A stretch of DNA of 64,000 nt from Xylogone sp. PMI_703 (GCA_021399445.1 JAJTUQ010000001.1:3472001-3536000); one strand, 5' to 3'. Shown: positions 23,307-35,336, counted from the first letter of the stretch. The notes: generated from the sequence alone by a model not told the origin. Numbers and translations: made by a program.

Positions 23307-25128
23307 GCTTGAATTAGAGGTACGAAACTGTGCCTGTCCAACTTAGAGACTGAAGAAATGCAAGGTAAAACCAAATCATTCCAGAATAGTAGAGCTCATT
23401 CAGAGAGGCTGGTTAAGCTATCTTATTATCAAGTAAAAGGAATGGAGTGTAATCGGGACAAAGCCCACTCCGAGCTTCATAACCCTATACAACACAAGAG
23501 CAGCGTTGGGAGCTGGAAATCTATTTTGGTATTTCAATATTGTTATCTAAAATTTGTCAGCCAGTTATCGGCATTATACCGTGTGGTACTCAGGAAAAGT
23601 ATTAGTGCTGATTATATTAGATGGAAACTCACATCGTATAATCTCACGAAAACGGCCCTCGAACTAAGCCCCTGCATTACTCTTTCTACAGTATGCTTAT
23701 TGAACAGTTATCTTTCAGAATTCACAATATGCACTGCATAGCATTTACACTCGTTTTCTAGCTCGAGAGACAATTACATGCGATTATACGAAAGTGTCTG
23801 ACTTGGAAATTGTTAAAGAGTGGATCATGTTAAGATGAGGGATTAATAGAGCATAGCGATACGCGCTACTGTCAACTAACACAATCTCTGTTGAAACATT
23901 AATCCTTCAATACTGACATAAGCCTAAGACTATGCGGTGATTATAGTGACTTGAAGGTTGATGATTACCGTGATGTACAGCAACCGTAATGGGCTCTGAG
24001 TATTTAATTAACCCAAATGCTGATAATACAGAACGCCTCATCTAGGGGATGGTGGCTAGAAGGCCCCCTTGGTTTATGTGAGGCACCAACTAACCCGCTT
24101 GTACATTCTTCCGGGTCAGACACTGTGTCAAGTTGCGTTACAGTACAACCGACCGGTAACATCGTTCGACAATCACTTACAAGAATGAGAATCACTAAAA
24201 TCAGAAAATTTTAGCAATCCTGAGCTTACTTTAGCTGTAGGATACCATGATATTTCCAAGTACAGAAATGATACTGCCCTACCAGGGGTTTAAGCGGGCG
24301 ACGCGGCGGACTTTGCGTCGGGCAGATCGGGCAGTTGTCAGCCGCCAAAACCTTTGAAGTATCCTTTTTCCGACTAGTATCAACTAATTTTTGTCGTATA
24401 AGCTTACACTCATATAATCCAAGCTTTGCGGATAGTTGAACATTTAATGGTAACCACAAAGGCGCTTAAGATATCCAATTTCCGTCTTACCGGCTAGTAT
24501 CAATTGCTCTTCGTCGTATAGGCTTACGCCCGCATATATCCCAATGGCTCCTTTAGTACTGGCTGGTAGGAATGAAGAATGAAAGTTCGGCACAATAGTG
24601 CATGTGCGATTGACCGCAAATACTTATCATGTTCTTAAATAGGAAGGATCACCGGTTTGGCAATTCCAGCTTCCAATAGAACCCTGTCAAGTTTTTATAT
24701 TGGGAACTTTTGTTTAGTAATGCGGGTACCTAGCTGCAATGACAAAGTAACCACGCCAAAGAATACCAAAATGGTTCATGAGATCACAAGGATAATCAAT
24801 ATACTGGAGAGGTATTATAGCGTTGGATGAACAACGTCTCTGATTGCTAGTATTTTTCAGCCGTAATGAGCACGTATCAATATTGTTATCGGATGTGTTT
24901 CCCCACGAATTTGATCTCTAAGAGCTCTATTATTAGAGATCAATAATTAGTTGTTGAGATTCAGCCCGAGAAGGACTAAATGCTCGATAAGCTGTTGCCG
25001 CCAACCTTCTGAGACTTATATACCGGGGATGGGACGCTCTCTCCGGTTTTATTGAATCACAAGTCTCAATAAGTGAAAGGCTCAGGGAGGTGCTCTTATC
25101 CTTCTTGCCGCTCACTGACCAGACCATT
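23307..25128. other. divergent promoter region with direct repeats
   Basis: 1.8 kb between the metalloprotease and chitinase genes. It contains the diverged direct repeat at 24370 and 24490. No gene seen. Confidence 0.5.
24370..24541 (+). repeat. pair of about 50-bp direct repeats, 120 bp apart
   Basis: 24370-24420 and 24490-24541 share the pattern CTAGTATCAA...GTCGTATA.GCTTAC.C.CATATA, with most differences being A/G or C/T. They lie in the chitinase upstream region and could be duplicated regulatory sequence or a repeat relic. Confidence 0.6.
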
Positions 25129-28100
25129 ATGCTCAAGCCAGCGTTGGCTGCGGCATTATTGCCCAGTCTTTTACCCCTGTGTTTGGCTGCTCAATTCTTT
25201 TCTCAAATCCAACCTTGTCCTGACACTTGCTCCAACTTGGGGGCTAGTCCTAGTAACTGGACGTTCATACACAGCACACAGAAGCTTGACAATTGCAATG
25301 AAACTGTCCTTTTTGATCTCAACCTTCACAACAACATCGCAGATCCAAAGACTTGCATCACTATTCGTGCCTGCACGGTGGCTGATATTTCTAATTCCCG
25401 TGCTAGAAGGACTATATCTAGTAGCCACTGCGGTAGATTTGCGGCGACGAATGCTTCAATTGAGCTTAGCTGGTCCGGAGAAAACAATTCTATCAACCAA
25501 GGCCAGCTTGATCAGTTACTTAATGCCATTAAAACTCAGGTAACGGACGGTCTACCAGTATGTGGGCCAAAAGTTCTTTTCAGCAAGTCCAATGGCATAA
25601 TAGTCGGTGCATACGTCGGAGGCAGCGTAGATAGCACTAGAAGCATAGACGCCCTCACGAAACAACTTGACAACCAAGCCGCCACTAAGGGCTTGGGGGA
25701 CATCACAGTAGCCCAGCATTGCGGCAATGGCGTTAGTGGAAACCACACCATGGGCATAATTATCAGCTCTAAGAGCGATCTTCCTTTGGCTCAAACAATA
25801 TTACAGACATGGAGTAATGGATCATGCGTTACCGGCTTGGAGAGCAACTCAACCCCAACCCAGGCCACAATATTCACCATGCCTTTGCTACGACCCACAA
25901 GATTGACACGTCTTCCAACTCGGGATGGCACCTGTTCTACAGTGCAGGTGGTCTCAGGAGATAGCTGTGGTTCCTTGGCTAGTAAATGTGGCATCTCACC
26001 ACAAGACTTTACCACTTTCAATCCTAACCCGAATCTTTGTTCTACCCTGGCGGTTGGACAGTTCGTCTGTTGCAGTGCAGGATCTTTACCAGATTTTTCT
26101 CCCCAACAGAACCCTGATGGCTCCTGTTTTCAGTATAATGTACAGCCGAACGATTTCTGCGCTGAGATTGCACAATCTCATTTTATCACCACTGATGACA
26201 TTGAAAACTTTAATAAGGACACATGGGGATGGCAGAGCTGTAATGATGTCCAGTTAGGTCAAATCATTTGTTTGAGCAGCGGTGAGTCCATTAGGTATCT
26301 AATCCGTACAAAGTATGTTCCAGTCGCTAATGTACTTTTGCATAAGGCACTCCCCCTTTCCCTGCATCCGTCTCCAACGCCGTGTGCGGACCTCAGGTCC
26401 CTGGAACTCAGCCTCCGTCAGACTTCTCGACATTGACTGATCTAAATCCTTGTCCTTTGAATAGTTGTGTAAGCCTAGCTATAAACGTAGAAAGATTCTT
26501 CATTTTGCTAATTGTTTTACAAGTGCGATATCTTTGGCCAGTGCGGTATCACACCGGATTTTTGTACAGTCAGTCCTTCCACGACTGGAGCCCCAGGGAC
26601 TTCGGCCCCAGGTACTGCTGGGTGTATATCCAACTGCGGTACGGACATAGTCAACAACAGTGAAAGTCCAGCTACCTTTATCAAAGTAGGATATTGGGAA
26701 TCATTTGGCCCTGCTCGGCCTTGTTTACAAATGGGAGTCTCACAGATTCCTAATGATTATACTCACATTCATTACGCATTTGCTTCAATTACATCGGATT
26801 TCCAGGTTGATACGTCAGACATACCAGATTTATTCCAAGATTTTGTCAAAGCTACTGGATTTAAGAGGATTGTATCCTTCGGTGGCTGGTCTTTCTCTAC
26901 GGATGTAGATTCATTCCCTATTTTTCGGCAAGGTGTTACTAGTGCAAATCGACAAACTTTTGCAGAGAGCGTCGTTGATATGCTCAATGAAAATAGTCTA
27001 GATGGTGTAGACTTTGACTGGGAATATCCTGGAGTAAGTAGATCTTCTCGAGTCCTAGACCTAATGCTCATAAATAAGATTGGCCGTTTGAGAATTGAAA
27101 CACACTAACTTGGCACAGGCCCCAGATATACCGGAGATCCCTCCAGGAAGCCCTGAGGATGGTACTAATTATCTTGCATTCTTGCAAACCCTAAGAGGAA
27201 TGCTTCCTGAGGGCAAAACATTGTCTATGTCTGCTCCAGCATCGTTTTTGTAAGTACACATGTGATATCATTGACTGTGATAAATACGGTGTTCCAGATG
27301 GTGCTAATCGAGTCCCTATGGTAGCTACCTCAAAGGGTTTCCTATTAAGGATATGGCACCTGTACTAGACTACATCGTATTCATGACCTATGACCTTCAT
27401 GGACAATGGGATTTCAACAATGCCTTTACAAATCCTGGTTGCCCCACGGGTAACTGCCTGCGTTCGCAGTAAGTCTTCGGAGCACCCAACGTGCAAGACA
27501 GACACTAATAGAAACTTAGTATAAATCTGACTGAGACGGACCTTGCACTTGCAATGATCACAAAGGCAGGCGTGCCCACAAATAAGATTACTGTTGGTGT
27601 TAGCAGCTATGGACGCTCATTTGGTATGAGTTCTCCAGGGTGTATTGGAGTTGACTGCCTTTTTGACGGCCCCGACTCGGACGCTCTTCCTGGGCCTTGT
27701 ACCCAAACACCCGGATATCTTGCTGATGCTGAGATCCAAACGTTAATTAGCCAAGGTGGCGTCCAGTTACGAGACGATGATAGCGACTCTGACATAGTCA
27801 TCTATGGAAGTACCTGGATTGCATACATGAGCCCTGAAACAAAAGCTAGTCGGATCTCTAGATACCAAGGGATGAACTTCGCTGGCACAGTTGACTGGGC
27901 CATTGATCTTGAGAGCGGGAGTGTCAGCGGAGCATTCGGTAACAACACCAGTACTACTAGTGAGGATAATCCGACACCGCCGAATGTGCCTATCATCTCT
28001 CTTACATGCACAAGCCTGGCGCCTTCTGCTACTTTCACACTGACCGCACCCTGTGCCAGCGAGATTGCCGCATTACCACCGTTAACGAATAACAATGATC

Positions 28101-29065
28101 CTCCTGGACCTTCTAACTGTGCAGAGAGCTGTAACTTACTTCGTGAGATTACAGGGACTTGTTGCGGATCTGGTGGATCTATAGGCAACCCTGTGGCCAT
28201 TATCCCCGGTGTCCCGCTTCCTTTAGCACTTCCTCTGCCTGCTGGTTTGGAGCCAGCGAGCAGTATTACCATTCCTGGTTTCACCCTTCAACCTGGCCAA
28301 CCTGCACCCGTGCCTTTTCAACTCCCTGGTGGCTTTCAAACTCCAACTTCTATCACCATCCCCGGTGGCCAATTTCCTGTAGGAGTACCTATTGGAATTC
28401 CTATAATAATACCAGCGGGCTTCGTACCTCCCGTGCCTCTCACGATCAGTGGTATCATGTTTCCTGCAGGTGTTCCTTTCGTCAACAATATACCGGTACC
28501 TGCCAGCTTCATTCCTCCTGGATCACCCGGTTCGCCTCCCCTTGCGATTCCTCCCTTTACAGTTAACCCTGGCGATACGCTACCTGGGCCAGTGGGGATC
28601 CCTCCGGGCTTCACTCCTGATGATGCCCCTTTTCCTGTTCCTCCCATAACCTTTCCGCCAGGCGCCCCAATACCTCCAGGTATTTCAATTCCGCCAGGTA
28701 CAAGTGTCCAATCTCCCATAGTTGTACCACCAGGCACAGATCTACCTCCCGATACGGTCCTCCCACCGCCTGTTGGAGATGGAGGAGAAGAAGACCCCGA
28801 TCCGAATGACCCCGGTTTGCCTCCGATCATTGATCCACTCGCAGATCCAGTCCCAGATCCTCCTCCGCCTCCACCACCACCACCACCACCTCCTCCTCCT
28901 CCTCCGCCTCCGCCCCCACCACCTTCTTCTTCTAATCCATTTCCCAATTGTCCAGGAGTTGATATCTCAAAGCTGAATTGCAATGCTGATTGTTGTGGAT
29001 TTTTTCCATGCCCAGATTGGTGTAATGCAGTTTGTGGAGGGACTAATACTAAATGCAAGGATTAA
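25129..29065 (+). CDS. large secreted chitinase: LysM, chitin-binding type 1, GH18 (subgroup C type)
   Basis: 1201-aa protein in six exons: 25129-26281, 26347-26468, 26524-27033, 27119-27249, 27325-27468, 27520-29065. The start at 25129 gives a signal peptide (LAAALLPSLLPLCLAA). Order of parts: a Cys-containing N-terminal region; two LysM-like modules (around VVSGDSCGSLASKCG and NVQPNDFCAEIAQ); a chitin-binding type 1 module (CPLNSC-CDIFGQCGITPDFC); then a GH18 barrel with an intact DGVDFDWE catalytic motif (DxxDxDxE). The last 300 residues are unusual: repeated Pro/Gly/Ile-rich units, about 25 consecutive prolines, then a Cys-rich tail. Subgroup C chitinases act on cell-wall chitin. Confidence 0.92.
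28861..28921 (+). repeat. proline-codon microsatellite inside the chitinase gene
   Basis: CCT/CCG/CCA/CCC triplets encode an almost unbroken run of about 25 prolines. Synonymous third positions vary, so the run is kept at protein level rather than being a fresh slippage product. It links the Pro/Gly repeats to the Cys-rich tail. Confidence 0.85.
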
Positions 29066-30380
29066 TCAATGGATAATTCACAAGAGGAGGAGAATCTTGT
29101 ACATTCCACATCAGAAGTGTATGACAAATAGAAATAAAAACCTCGTTCACATCTTAAGAGAGCAGTGTGTTGTTTCTGGAGTTAACGACTACTTCGCTCG
29201 GGTTAGGTGATGATCTGGCCGAAGTAGCTTCTAAAAGCTCCATTTCTATAGAGAAAGTAGCTACTGTCTGTAAATTAAGGCCAGATGTCAATTTACATAC
29301 ATACTGGGAGATTCTGGTTATAAATATACTATTGTCTCTTTCACTAACTGTAGTTATAACTCTAGGGTCTGAATAATTGCTTACCCGTGCAGATCCGGGT
29401 TGGTTCATAACAATAGCATAAGCAGACGGATATAAGGGATGATGAAATAAGGACTCTAGGACGACGTACTAGAGTTGGGATAGTACTAATCCGACGTTAG
29501 TATTGGTACTGGAAGCCCGGCCCAATAAACCATGAGGTGGTAGAAAAGTGCATTGGCATTGTGATGTCGCCGATTAAGAACTCCCGACACCTTGGGTCAG
29601 GCCGGTGAATAATATTAAACTGCGTCTTGCCAGGTCGTCTTTTGCCTACAGGATTTATTACTGATCTCTCCAGGTAGCGAGTCGATCAGTTTCTTCCAGC
29701 CCAGTGGATTTGCCCATATTAATTGAAGAACCTTGTTGTGCTGCTGCACCGGAATGGCGCTCTTTCTCTGATATAGCTAAGTCATCATGCAATGTATTCT
29801 GTCAACGATGATATTTCGTCTTAGGGAAACGAAAGAAAGTAAGGGCGAGACTGAATGCAGCTAGCCCCATCGAAAGCTAGAAGAAGCTTCTCAGCTATGC
29901 CAATGATTCTGGTAAAACACTCTTCAAGCTGCAAAGCCAGGTTTTCGTGTCGCTTACGTTCAGCTGCATTTCATTGTTTTATTCTACATTTTTAGACTAA
30001 TTAGAGTTCACTGTTAGAGTGACTAGTGTCACATTGTCTTGAGGGACCGACTATATGTGGCATTGTTGCACCATATACATTAAGTACATACATGGTAGCC
30101 CAGCACCTCGGCCCTGCTACATTAGCCGCAACTTGTAGCTGTCTTAGTGGTGTGCGGATGACCTGAGACATACAGCCATAATGGGCATATCCCACTCACC
30201 GACTAGTCTGCGCGCATTGTACGAGAGTAGAACGCTTCCGATTATCCTCCTCTAACCCTTCTTACTACAATCCACCTCAAGCATTTGGCTGTCGTCAAGG
30301 TATCATTCTCTGCTCAGATCTTGTTTCTTAGATTACTTTGCGTCGAGAATATCACACGGACTCCAGTATACTAGGAAGCA
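29066..30380. other. intergenic
   Basis: 1.3 kb between same-strand genes, with no convincing coding sequence. The 200 bp before 30381 are the likely promoter of the RraA-like gene. Confidence 0.5.
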
Positions 30381-31700
30381 ATGAGCGAGAGCAGCATTTT
30401 GGAGCGGCTTTCGGCGCTAGACACAAATACAGTATCGGATGCCTTGGATCTTCTCAGCCTTAATGGAGCGACATATGGCCTTCGACCGCTGTGGAAATGC
30501 CCCAAGATTGTCGGACGCATTAGTACAGCGAAGCTTGGTGTCACTCAGTATACCTCTCCTCCAATCCATCCCTTTACCTCAGACTTGGATGAGGCAAGAG
30601 CAGATGATCGTATTCTCGTCATCTCCGGCAGCGTCGACAGTGTCTTGTGCTCGAACGATATCATCGACAACGCCTTAAAATCAAATTACATCCGAGGAGC
30701 CATCATCAACGGCATGTATCGAGACAACAACGATGCACGTCAGGCCGAATATCCAGTTTATGGCCGTGGTTTGGTCAGTGAGAGCCACCAAGTAGCGTTA
30801 GTTAGCTCTGGAACTCCAATTCAAATACGAGGTTTTGTGGTCCACCAAGACGATTATGCAATTGCTGATAGCTCTGGGACTGTCTTTGTATCCGCAGAGC
30901 ATATTGAGAAAGTCTTGGAAGCTGCTGAGCGTATTAACAGTCGCCAAACCCTGATGGGTCATGCCGTTCAGGATGACCGTCTTGTGCCCGAGACCATGGG
31001 CGAGCCGCAATGTGATACCGTGAAAACCCCCAAGAAAGGTAGTCTCGAAGATCAAGAATTGGTAACACTGTTCGCCGCTTTAGATACGCCTACAGTCTCT
31101 GATGCACTTGACAAGCTTAATATACAAGGGCAGGCGCTGGATATCATGCCTTTGATCAACTACAAAAAAGTCACTATCGGGCCAGCTTTTACTGTGCGCT
31201 ATGTACCGGCTAGTGATCCGCCAGAAGGTGTTGGTGATTTTATTGATGATGTTGCCGAAGGCGATGTTATAGTTATCGACAATGGTGGTCGTACAGATTG
31301 TACTGTTTGGGGTGATATCATGACCCAGTACGCTGGCATTCGAGGTATTGCTGGAACTGTTATTGACGGGGTGTGCCGCGATGTGAACCGTGTCATCACC
31401 GACGACTATCCCATCTTTACAACTGGGCGCTGGATGAGAACTGGTAAGGATAGGGTCCAGGTGGGAGGTGTTAACGAGCCAATCGGGATCGGTAAGGTAC
31501 ATGTCAATCCTCGAGATATCGTTGTTGCAGATGCAAATGGAGTAGTTATTGTTCCGCGGGAGCGAGCCCATGAGGTGGCCCAACTTGCTCGGTGGATTGG
31601 GAAGTGCGAGGAGCGCATCAGAGAAATGATTGCCAGCGGAGCTACGCTCGGCAAGGCGCGAGAAGAGCTCAATTACCACCAACTGCAACGCAAAACTTAA
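30381..31700 (+). CDS. tandem RraA-like / HMG-CHA aldolase-family protein
   Basis: 439-aa intronless gene encoding two copies of the RraA-like fold. Both halves begin with the same signature (LSALDTNTVSDALDLL at residue ~9; FAALDTPTVSDALDKL at ~229). The second half keeps the class II pyruvate-aldolase residues: GDVIVIDNGGRTD, then a Gly-rich strand and GTVIDGVCRDV (the R-D pair for pyruvate and metal). The first half keeps NGMYRD but has lost the GGRTD element (ISGSVDSVLCSND), so it is probably structural or regulatory. Single-domain relatives cleave 4-hydroxy-4-methyl-2-oxoglutarate and decarboxylate oxaloacetate. It is convergent with a second, broken pyruvate-aldolase-type gene. Confidence 0.85.
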   Translation: MSESSILERLSALDTNTVSDALDLLSLNGATYGLRPLWKCPKIVGRISTAKLGVTQYTSPPIHPFTSDLDEARADDRILVISGSVDSVLCSNDIIDNALKSNYIRGAIINGMYRDNNDARQAEYPVYGRGLVSESHQVALVSSGTPIQIRGFVVHQDDYAIADSSGTVFVSAEHIEKVLEAAERINSRQTLMGHAVQDDRLVPETMGEPQCDTVKTPKKGSLEDQELVTLFAALDTPTVSDALDKLNIQGQALDIMPLINYKKVTIGPAFTVRYVPASDPPEGVGDFIDDVAEGDVIVIDNGGRTDCTVWGDIMTQYAGIRGIAGTVIDGVCRDVNRVITDDYPIFTTGRWMRTGKDRVQVGGVNEPIGIGKVHVNPRDIVVADANGVVIVPRERAHEVAQLARWIGKCEERIREMIASGATLGKAREELNYHQLQRKT

Positions 31701-32378
31701 CATTGTTAAAGGGAAACTTTCAAAGAGCTCAGGCACAGCAAGAGTCATATAAACATAAGATCATATGAATTGAGAAGCAGCAGAGATATTCAAAGTTAAT
31801 ATAGAAGAAATAAGTACGAGAATTGGAAATAGAGAACCGGAATATTCTTTGGTTCTAAGAACTTCAGAGTTCCGCTGAAGTTTCTACATAATAGTAAGGA
31901 GTATGACTGAAATTATGTGATCCTCAAGACTAATAAAGTCTATCATAACTCTTCAGGTGGCTTATATAAGAGATGCTATTTCCATTTTGTGACCAGTTGC
32001 TTTGCTCAAGTCATGATAATGCGGTTTCAAGCATGATGCAACGGATAGGCAGAATGCATATATTCATAAAGTAAAGATAACTGAACCCACAATGCATCTC
32101 ATCATTCTTCCTAGGTCACCGTTAAAGACAAAAAAAGGAAAAAAAAAGGAACCAACGCAGTCCTTCCGCATCGGTTACGTGTAGGGAGAATGAACTATGT
32201 ATGAAGTAATATCACCTCTCTTGAGCAATGTGAAGGAGTCTTTTTTCTCGATACGCCGATGCAGAGCTCTTTGCCCTAACTGGACGTGACAACAATAAGG
32301 TGCTGAGAAGCATAAGAGTTACACACTTCCATCTTCGCTACTGGAGTTCAACGGCATTCATAAAAGTTATAACCTAAA
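31701..32378. other. intergenic, convergent ends
   Basis: Between the 3' ends of the two aldolase-family genes. There is an A-rich stretch near 32131-32150. Nothing else seen. Confidence 0.5.
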
Positions 32379-33182
32379 TCATAGATCCTTGCGATTCCCA
32401 TTCTGTTTCCGATTTTGGTTCAGATTTTGATGTCCATTTTGATGCCCGTTCTGATGCGCGTTCTGATGCCCATTTCTGTGCCCGCTGGATGCCGGTACTC
32501 GCAGAACCTTTTTCATTAGAGCGAGGTCCTGCCGATGAGCTTTAACCACGCCCAAAATATCCACACTGGTTAGGACTAGCTTGAAGTCTCGCAACCAGTC
32601 AACGTCATCTGGGTTCGTCCTAAAAGCAGGAATCATGAGCGGCATTCCATAGTTTTTCGAGGCAGTTACCATCTTAGCAACAGCGGAATAAAACTTGGAA
32701 TCGTCGCCTCGCCCATCAGGATTACGGATTGGTAGATCAAGCGTGGCTTTGAGGTCGCCAACCCCGACCATGAGGGCGTTAACGCCGGGGGTCTTTGCGA
32801 TGGCATCGACATTCTCAATTCCAAGCTTTTCAGTCTGGTCAGTGATTTCATCATTGATCTATATAGTACGCAGTCTCAGATAGAAATCGAAAAGATAATT
32901 CTTACCACGCTCTCAATCTGGCAGATGACAGCGATATTCCTGTCCGCAATTGTCTCTGCCGTCCAGCCCTCGGGCGCAAGGTTTGTAATCCCATCCAGCA
33001 GAGCTAATGGTGATGCAGATCGGGTTCCACCACCGTACGGGTACCGCACCTTGTGTACCGCCGCTTCCGCCTGAGCAGCTGTGTCGATTTGTGGGAAGAC
33101 GATACCAGCAGCGCCTTATAAGTCAGCTTGGTTACCTAGTCCAGTTCCCAGAATGCGATGGCGCTTACCTGCATCCAGAGCT
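32379..33182 (-). pseudogene. HpcH/HpaI-type aldolase, 5'-truncated at a MITE
   Basis: Exons 33182-33169, 33114-32906 and 32858-32379 join in frame with canonical introns. They encode DAGAAGIVFPQIDTAAQA, YPYGGGTRSAS, a metal-binding CQIESV and VNALMVGVGDLKATL, the middle and C-terminal parts of class II HpcH/HpaI aldolases (2-oxo acid plus aldehyde condensation or cleavage). The frame is lost at 33182, exactly where the inverted-repeat element starts. The N-terminal 70 or so residues, with the catalytic His, are not found on the far side. The C-terminus carries a tail of NGHQ/NAHQ-type repeats, itself unusual. As it stands the gene cannot make a complete enzyme. Confidence 0.8.
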
Positions 33183-33390
33183 TACGGAGGTACAGCGGGT
33201 AAGTATTCGTATAGCGCTAGCAAGGAAGTGTGCCAAGCGAGGAGCTTGCCTACATCAAGTCATAATTTCACATTTGGATTACCGAAAAAGTAGTGTCTCA
33301 TACTTCCTGTGGGCAAGACTCTCGCGTATTCTCGCGTATATGCTGACCCTTGCTAGCGCTATACGAATACTTACCCGCTGTACCTCCGTA
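33183..33390. mobile_element. MITE with perfect 43-bp terminal inverted repeats
   Basis: 33183-33225 is the exact reverse complement of 33348-33390 (outer ends TACGGAGGTACAGCGGG...), with 122 bp between the arms. Both ends finish in TA, the target site duplicated by Tc1/mariner/pogo (Fot1-like) transposons, so the element itself is about 204 bp. It has no coding capacity. Perfect identity of the arms means recent insertion. It interrupts the aldolase gene. Confidence 0.85.
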
Positions 33391-35336
33391 TACTTCATCT
33401 ACCACGTTTCTGTTCACAATACACTATTCATCTGCCATTGATGGATCCTTTACCTCTTGATCTCTCCTGCAGGTTGGATTCAGGTACGAATTGTCGGTGA
33501 ATCATGCAGAAGCCCTTTAGGCCCTTCGCTCCAAGCTCTTGCAGTTACTACCTCAATCCATCCATAACTTCGGGAATTTATGACTGCAGGAGCCCCTTAT
33601 ACCACTCTTTGAACATCCGGAAAAGAGATCAGAGCTGAACAACCGAACCAGAATGTCCTAATACTCGCAAAGAAATTAGCTGTGCTTCAGGGAATCACAC
33701 AGGGTCGTCTAACCGAGGGGAACAAAATCCTACCGTAGACTTTCTTAGCTTTAGATAATCATCACAGCTGGCCTTTATACCTGTGCCTATGGTCGTGCGA
33801 GTGAGGTCATAGCTTTGACATATTGTTGCACCACAGATTCAAATGAACTACCTTAACTGAGATCTGCATCAGAAATGCTACTTTAACACCGGCCAGAATC
33901 TAGCGGCACTCAAATGACTAGACTGATTGGTAAGCAGCTTCAAATATGATTTAGAGATAGCAGCCTTCACGAAGAGAGGTTAGGTCTGCGACAGAAGCTG
34001 GCTAGCGGCTTGGAGTGTTCCTCAAGTTGCTGATCGTTGCTTTATTAGTTAAAAAATAATAAAGATTGAAATGAGTAAATCGTGTCAAATTTTAGTATAA
34101 AAATGCAATGCGCGTAGACTTGCGTTCACATGCTGTAAAGCATCCTGGAAATGTCTCTTTGATTAGATACCACTGGAGAGGTAAACACGGTACGGGCCGA
34201 AATCTAGTCGCTTAGTGCTGATCGCCTTGTTGGCGGTGAGCATCCTGGCCCACCTTGTGGATTCGTCTTCCTGCCGCCGGGAAAGGGGCACAGGGCTGAC
34301 CAACCAGACAGCAGCCAATTTGCGTCTTTACATACAGTTGTGGCTTGCAGAAAACGAAATACTCGAATAGCGAAATTGCCTCAGAACAGATCCCGTTAGT
34401 GACGGTAGCACAGATCTCACGGCTAAGCCGAGCTTAACGATATGTTGGAAGTACCGACTCATTCTCCGCAGCGAGAACACAAGGAGTCGACGGGGGTTAA
34501 TGCAGATGTGATGCACGTAGATGGTTAGGAGCATAACGGGGTTTAACAACATAAAGTACAGCGTCATTCCTACATAGCTCATTCATTGGCCGACTTGCTC
34601 TCTGTAGTGTAGTAGGAAATGATTTTTAGCATCCGATATTTTGTTGTAAACCAAGAACTGTGAGAATACAAAAGAGTGGCTAGGTAACCTAGCGTGAGGC
34701 CATAGTTGGGGATAAGCGGTCTATGTGATTGGGTACGATCCGTGGAGACGTGGATGGACATATAAACATGGTCACCCCTAGATAGCTACTCTAGTTCCAG
34801 ATCTCTAGTGATGGATCTCAGCATACAATTAGTCAATGATCCAGAAGCTTTACCTGCCATATCATTTCAATCTATGCATTATTTCACTCATTATCGTTTC
34901 GTGTCACTCTCTCCTCGATGATTAAAAGGGCTTTAAGAATCCTCAGATATTCCTTGCTGGGTAGGGGAAGGCAGACTAACTCTCACATCTACGTATTCCA
35001 TAGCTGTTATTTATAACAACATGACTCTATCGGTGAGTAGTCAACCTGGTGCCACGGAATCAAGCTATGAATATTGCTTTGAACCTCACCGCTAAATGGT
35101 CGCAAGGAAATATAAAAGGAAAACGAGAGACCCAATTACAGTAACCAAGTCTATCGCTACTATTTAGCTGCTATTGAGCACCAAGCACACATCTTGTCTG
35201 TCACTCCGCTATCTGCACCCCGTCATCAGTCCTACCACTCGTCAATTTACTTTGCTGTCTACACCTCCTCCCACGCTTTGCCTACTCAACATATATATTC
35301 TTTCCGCTGTAGACTAACGCACAATACCCGCTCACC
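33391..35336. other. intergenic
   Basis: 1.9 kb with no recognised gene. The missing 5' part of the aldolase gene is not detectable here on the minus strand. 35190-35336 is pyrimidine-rich and is the likely promoter/leader of the aminotransferase gene. Confidence 0.5.

Noticed and set aside
28336..29058. 240-codon antisense frame with a poly-Gly run
   Set aside because: It is the mirror of the proline-coding repeats of the chitinase gene, so it is open by composition only.
25129..29065. Calling the chitinase a killer-toxin subunit
   Set aside because: LysM/GH18 subgroup C chitinases share this resemblance as a family. The intact catalytic motif supports the chitinase call, and nothing here shows a toxin partner.
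31080..31748. 222-codon antisense frame
   Set aside because: It lies fully opposite the second RraA-like domain, which has clear family motifs.
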